DNA from: JAHBNG01 sp039028975
GTDB lineage: Bacteria; Chloroflexota; Anaerolineae; Caldilineales; Caldilineaceae
DNA length: 33,804 bases
Assembly: GCA_039028975.1 (NCBI GenBank)
Contig: JBCCHB010000172.1
Span: 1-33,804, forward strand
Reading direction: 5' to 3'
Shown: piece by piece, positions 30,749 to 33,804 of the stretch
Layout of the letters: each line of letters opens with the position of its first letter
How positions within the stretch are numbered: the stretch's first letter is position 1
Notes under the pieces: model-generated
Database searches by the model: none
What the model was told of the DNA's origin: nothing
Seen by the model: only the letters and a program-made list of their open reading frames with translations
Made by a program: the position numbers and the translations under genes

Positions 30749-32047
30749 ATGACCAAGATAGTCATTATCGGAGCAGGCAGCGGTTTTGGCAGCCGCCTCT
30801 CCATCGATATTCTGTCCCGACCCAATTTGCAGGATGTAACCATTGGGCTGTGTGATATCAACGAAGAGCGCCTCTTTGGTGTGCAGCGTTATGTGCAACG
30901 AGCCATTGAAGCCCACAATCTCCCCGCCACGTGCCTGGCCAGCACAGACCGGCATGAGCTGTTGCCAGATGCTGATTTTGTGGTGACGGCTGTCTCCATC
31001 GGCGGCCCGGCCTACTGGGGTGAGCCTTATGCCTCCGAGATGGGCATTCCCGCACGCTACGGCATTGACCAATCGGTGGGAGATACCATTGGGCCGGGCG
31101 GTGTCTTCCGCTTTCTACGCACCGCGCCTGAGCATCTTCAATTCTGTAAGGATATGGAGGTCCATTGCCCGGATGCACTCATGCTCAACTACACCAATCC
31201 CATGTGTATGTTGACGTGGATGCACTCGACCGAGTCGTCGATTCGTAACGTGGGCCTCTGCCATAGCGTTCAGGGGACCACCAAGAAGCTGGCCGACGGC
31301 ATTGGCATTCCATACGAAGAGATCTCCTATCTGGTGGCTGGCATCAATCATCAGGCGTGGATCCTGCGCTTCCGCCACAACGGAGAAGATGTCTATCCCT
31401 TGGTGCGAGAGGCCGTGGATACCAATGAGATCTTTGCCGAGGATAAGGTGCGCGTGGAGATGATGAAGCAGTTCGGCTACTTTGTCACCGAGAGCACCCG
31501 CCACAACTCAGAGTACCTGCCCTACTTCCGCCGCAATCAGGAGCTGATGGATTACTTTGGCTTAAGCAGCCGACCTGTGAGTATGGAACCCCTTAAGAAG
31601 CGAGCTTGGCAGGAAGATACGGGCGTTGACCAGGACGGCAACGAACTTGTCCCTGAGTTGATTCAATCTCATGAGTATGCGTCAGCCATTATTGAAGCCC
31701 AATTGACGGGTGTTCCTTTCACCTTCAACGGCAATATGATGAACAATGGCTCCATCACCAACCTGCCCGACGGCTGCTGCGTTGAGGTGCCCTGTGTGGT
31801 AGATCGGGAAGGCGTCCATACAACCCATGTGGGCGCATTACCAGCCCAATGTGCCGCCCTGAACATGACCAATGTGGGCGTCCAAGAGTTGGCCGTAAAG
31901 GCTGCCGTGGAACGGGATCGAGAAGCGGCCTTCCACGCTGTGGCCCTGGATCCACTGACGGCCGCCATTCAACCCCTGCACAAGATCCGGGAGATGTTCG
32001 ATGAGATGTGGGCTGCGGAAGGAGCATTGTTGGGCTATTTTGAGTGA
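30749..32047 (+). CDS. Family GH4 glycosidase, alpha-galactosidase/glucosidase type
   Basis: The product has 432 residues. It belongs to the NAD- and Mn-dependent GH4 family, which cleaves glycosides by oxidation and elimination. Seen are the Rossmann start IVIIGAGSGFG (residues 4-14), SVGDTIGPGG with the catalytic Asp, NYTNPM, the metal Cys171 in GLCHSVQG and metal His201 in GINHQAW. CHSVQG and GINHQAW are most like MelA-type alpha-galactosidases, although alpha-glucosidases and galacturonidases share the fold. The SAM methyltransferase gene starts 10 bp after its stop. Confidence 0.9.
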   Translation: MTKIVIIGAGSGFGSRLSIDILSRPNLQDVTIGLCDINEERLFGVQRYVQRAIEAHNLPATCLASTDRHELLPDADFVVTAVSIGGPAYWGEPYASEMGIPARYGIDQSVGDTIGPGGVFRFLRTAPEHLQFCKDMEVHCPDALMLNYTNPMCMLTWMHSTESSIRNVGLCHSVQGTTKKLADGIGIPYEEISYLVAGINHQAWILRFRHNGEDVYPLVREAVDTNEIFAEDKVRVEMMKQFGYFVTESTRHNSEYLPYFRRNQELMDYFGLSSRPVSMEPLKKRAWQEDTGVDQDGNELVPELIQSHEYASAIIEAQLTGVPFTFNGNMMNNGSITNLPDGCCVEVPCVVDREGVHTTHVGALPAQCAALNMTNVGVQELAVKAAVERDREAAFHAVALDPLTAAIQPLHKIREMFDEMWAAEGALLGYFE

Positions 32048-32057
32048 GGGTAAGATC

Positions 32058-32651
32058 ATGGAACCACTGACTCTTGGCAAGAAGTATGACAAGATAGCCA
32101 CTTCATGGCACAACCAACATGATCAATCTCTCTATGGCGTGGCCCAACTCCAAAAAGCCATTGGCTTGGCCCCAAAAGGTGGTCAGGCATTGGATGTGGG
32201 CTGCGGCGCTGGAGGCCGATTTGTCCGGACGTTGCAAGCCCATCGCTTCCGCATAACGGGTCTTGACGTCTCAGCAGAGATGATTCGCTTGGCGTCCCGC
32301 AATCATCCCGAAGAAACGTTCCTGCAACAAGATATCGGCACCTGGCAAAGCTCAGCCCAATTTGATTTCATTGTTGCTTGGGACAGTATCTTTCACCTGC
32401 CCTTGGCCAAGCAGAGACCGGTAATCTCAAAGCTGTGCAGGCTGCTGGCCGAGAAGGGCGTTCTCATCTACACCTTTGGCCATGATCAGGGCGAGCATAC
32501 ATCCAACTGGAATGACGATACCTTTTACTACAGCTCCATCGGCATCAACGGGAACCTACAATGCCTCATACAGAATGGGCTAACTATCTTGCACCTTGAA
32601 CTGGATCAGTATCCAGAAAGTCATGTTTACGTGATTGCAAGCAAGCTGTAA
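32058..32651 (+). CDS. Class I SAM-dependent methyltransferase
   Basis: The product has 197 residues from the ATG at 32058, preceded by GAGGGTAAG; an in-frame start 57 bases earlier would overlap the GH4 gene. Motif I is ALDVGCGAGGRF (about residues 44-55), motif II ITGLDVSAEMIRLA, and the acidic post-motif is FDFIVAWDSIFHLP, with a final ESHVYVIASKL strand. The fold uses SAM and methylates a small molecule or protein; the target is unknown. It is likely cotranscribed with the GH4 gene. Confidence 0.87.
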   Translation: MEPLTLGKKYDKIATSWHNQHDQSLYGVAQLQKAIGLAPKGGQALDVGCGAGGRFVRTLQAHRFRITGLDVSAEMIRLASRNHPEETFLQQDIGTWQSSAQFDFIVAWDSIFHLPLAKQRPVISKLCRLLAEKGVLIYTFGHDQGEHTSNWNDDTFYYSSIGINGNLQCLIQNGLTILHLELDQYPESHVYVIASKL

Positions 32652-32751
32652 TCGCCCGTCGCCAATCGAGCCGTATCGATTTTGAGGCAGTTGAGAAGAT
32701 TCTTTTTGGGTTCAGGAATAAACTAGATGAAGAATGAATATTGAATGGTCT

Positions 32752-32855
32752 GCCAGAGCGGAACTCTAAGAGGGGTTGCAGTGAAAAAGAATGCATTGTA
32801 TGATAGCAAAAAGATACACTTCTGGAGTAAAGAGCCTCAAAATTCAAGGATAATT
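32752..32855. repeat. Diverged direct repeat, left copy
   Basis: This copy shares GAGG(G/A)(G/A)TTGCAGT, then GGAGTAAAG and CTCAAAATTCAAGGA, in the same order and spacing with the copy at 33481-33583. Gaps and substitutions lie between the shared strings. The two copies flank the hypothetical gene at 32971. Confidence 0.55.
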
Positions 32856-32970
32856 GGATGGAGAACACATAAACGGCTTTAATGCGGGTTGAGTTTACAG
32901 GTTGGTGGACTTGGCTGATGGAGTGGAGAGCCGTTTTGGGTGAAGATTCGGGCGGGTCGATCAAAGCAAT

Positions 32971-33453
32971 ATGGGCAATTTACTCACAGCAATTTTTGGC
33001 AAGAGAGTGCTGAAACAAGTCTCATCTACTGTTTATGCGGACTGGGCTGTACAAATGCTCATCCAAGGTCACGATACCCATTCGCTCCGCATCCTTGCTG
33101 GTCTGGATAGATTCGCTAGCACATACGAGGCGGAAGAGTATTTTTTACGTACAGTCAAAGAGCTTCATCTAACTCTACCCGATTCGGACACGGCTATCCG
33201 GTCCTACGCTTGCGAAATCGCACAGAACATAGTCGATGGTGAAATCAGTGGGAAAGAGGGAATCCGAATGCTGTCTCAGATTTGTCTTGACATGGATTAC
33301 CCGCACGACTACCTGGTTTGGTTCCACCTTGATGATGCACTTGATAGCCTTTTGCACGGTCATTATCCGGTAACCTATGAATCGCTCACACTTGAAAACG
33401 TTGATCAAGTAGCTAAACGAGAAGCAGAAAATTTCATCAAGATAGTTGGGTAG
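32971..33453 (+). CDS. Hypothetical protein flanked by direct repeats
   Basis: The product has 160 residues, all helical in appearance. LRILAGLDRFASTYEAEEYFLRTVKEL is followed by an acidic centre with SYACEIAQNIVDGEISGKEG and DMDYPHDYLVWFHLDDALDSL. I do not recognise the family. There is no signal peptide or membrane helix, so it is likely cytoplasmic. No clear ribosome site precedes the ATG (CAAAGCAAT only), and the start may lie further on. Lying between two diverged repeats it resembles a one-gene cassette, perhaps a member of an immunity or antitoxin-like class, but this is only a guess from the architecture. Confidence 0.6.
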   Translation: MGNLLTAIFGKRVLKQVSSTVYADWAVQMLIQGHDTHSLRILAGLDRFASTYEAEEYFLRTVKELHLTLPDSDTAIRSYACEIAQNIVDGEISGKEGIRMLSQICLDMDYPHDYLVWFHLDDALDSLLHGHYPVTYESLTLENVDQVAKREAENFIKIVG

Positions 33454-33480
33454 CAATGAACGTTGCAGTATTAATGACTT

Positions 33481-33583
33481 GCTAGAGTGGGAAACCAAAG
33501 AGGAATTGCAGTAAAAGAGAAGACGCTGCATGGTCCGAACAAGATGTCTTTCGGAGTAAAGTACTCAAAATTCAAGGACCATA
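33481..33583. repeat. Diverged direct repeat, right copy
   Basis: This is the right-hand partner of 32752-32855 in the same orientation: AGAGGAATTGCAGT at 33499-33512, then CGGAGTAAAG and CTCAAAATTCAAGGACC. No coding frame is supported. Confidence 0.55.
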
Positions 33584-33680
33584 TGAGAAGGTTAGATAGT
33601 TCAACAAAAGTGGGTTCTTAAGTGGCTCACTGGCCATTCGGGATACAGTTACGTTTATTCAATTGGGTGCAGTTCCTGAG

Positions 33681-33796
33681 AGTTGCCAAGAGCAATTTAC
33701 GGCGAAATCGTTACGAATTTCACTGATTTTTCGTCAATTTAAGCCGAAATCAGCTCAAAAATCGGGTGAATTTTACGTTTTTCGTACTTGGCAACT
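33681..33796. mobile_element. MITE-like element with 10-bp terminal inverted repeats
   Basis: AGTTGCCAAG (33681-33690) and CTTGGCAACT (33787-33796) are perfect inverted repeats around a 96-bp AT-rich interior without a coding frame. The interior has smaller inverted matches, such as ATTTACGGCGAAATC near the left end and GATTTCGGCTTAAAT-like sequence on the other strand. No clear target duplication is visible, and the right flank ends with the window. Confidence 0.45.
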
Positions 33797-33804
33797 AAGA
33801 GTAA

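Noticed and set aside
32584..32964. Minus-strand 126-codon frame opposite the methyltransferase end
   Set aside because: It is an antisense shadow running over the direct repeat, with Ser/Phe-rich composition and no ribosome site.

Overview
The window looks like accessory chromosome from a free-living bacterium of intermediate GC. Several features recall large Chloroflexota genomes (Anaerolineae/Caldilineae type): multidomain exported proteins, many one- and two-gene regulators, dispersed short hairpin repeats and much gene debris. This assignment is an inference, because no rRNA or marker gene is present. I saw no tRNA, rRNA, CRISPR array, phage module or intact transposase.

Layout. 1-2.95 kb: a TetR regulator diverges from a small cupin, flanked by two fragments of a recurring secreted-protein family. 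2.97-6.96 kb: a PadR regulator and a three-gene export operon (FtsX-type permease, LolD/MacB-type ATPase, HlyD-type adaptor). 6.96-7.8 kb: a permease scrap and a third fragment of the recurring family. 7.8-15.7 kb (minus strand): two operons, DJ-1/PfpI protein plus lipoprotein, and a YceI/cytochrome c/copper-monooxygenase fusion plus paralogous lipoprotein plus sulfatase/4-TM/SRPBCC fusion. 15.9-18.1 kb: a NarL-type sensor kinase, a receiver cut off after about 85 residues, the first 32 residues of an alpha/beta hydrolase on the other strand, and a regulator lacking its N-terminus. 18.2-20.5 kb: a compact UvrA-like ABC protein. 20.6-22.3 kb: two membrane proteins facing a TetR gene, with three copies of one palindromic operator between them. 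22.5-25.7 kb: an ABM monooxygenase, a membrane-anchored peroxiredoxin with an in-frame TGA at its active-site cysteine, an SRPBCC protein and a MerR regulator. 25.8-27.2 kb: gene-poor DNA with a nested palindrome and a SnoaL-like gene. 27.7-32.7 kb: RtcB ligase, an enolase-superfamily sugar-acid dehydratase, a 110-bp tandem repeat, a GH4 glycosidase and a methyltransferase. The right end holds a hypothetical gene between two diverged direct repeats and a MITE-like inverted repeat.

The strongest unusual signal is the peroxiredoxin at 22939-23766 (minus). Reading continues in frame through TGA at 23356-23358, exactly where the peroxidatic cysteine of a W-C-P-x-C motif belongs (W-U-P-Y-C). A perfect 7-bp hairpin with a 5-nt loop follows at the spacing of a bacterial SECIS element. 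I therefore annotate one selenoprotein, not two broken genes. The second theme is rearrangement: at least eight partial genes lie at junctions between intact ones, and three of them belong to one dispersed family. The third theme is local regulation: several one-component regulators have palindromes in their own promoter or a neighbour's.
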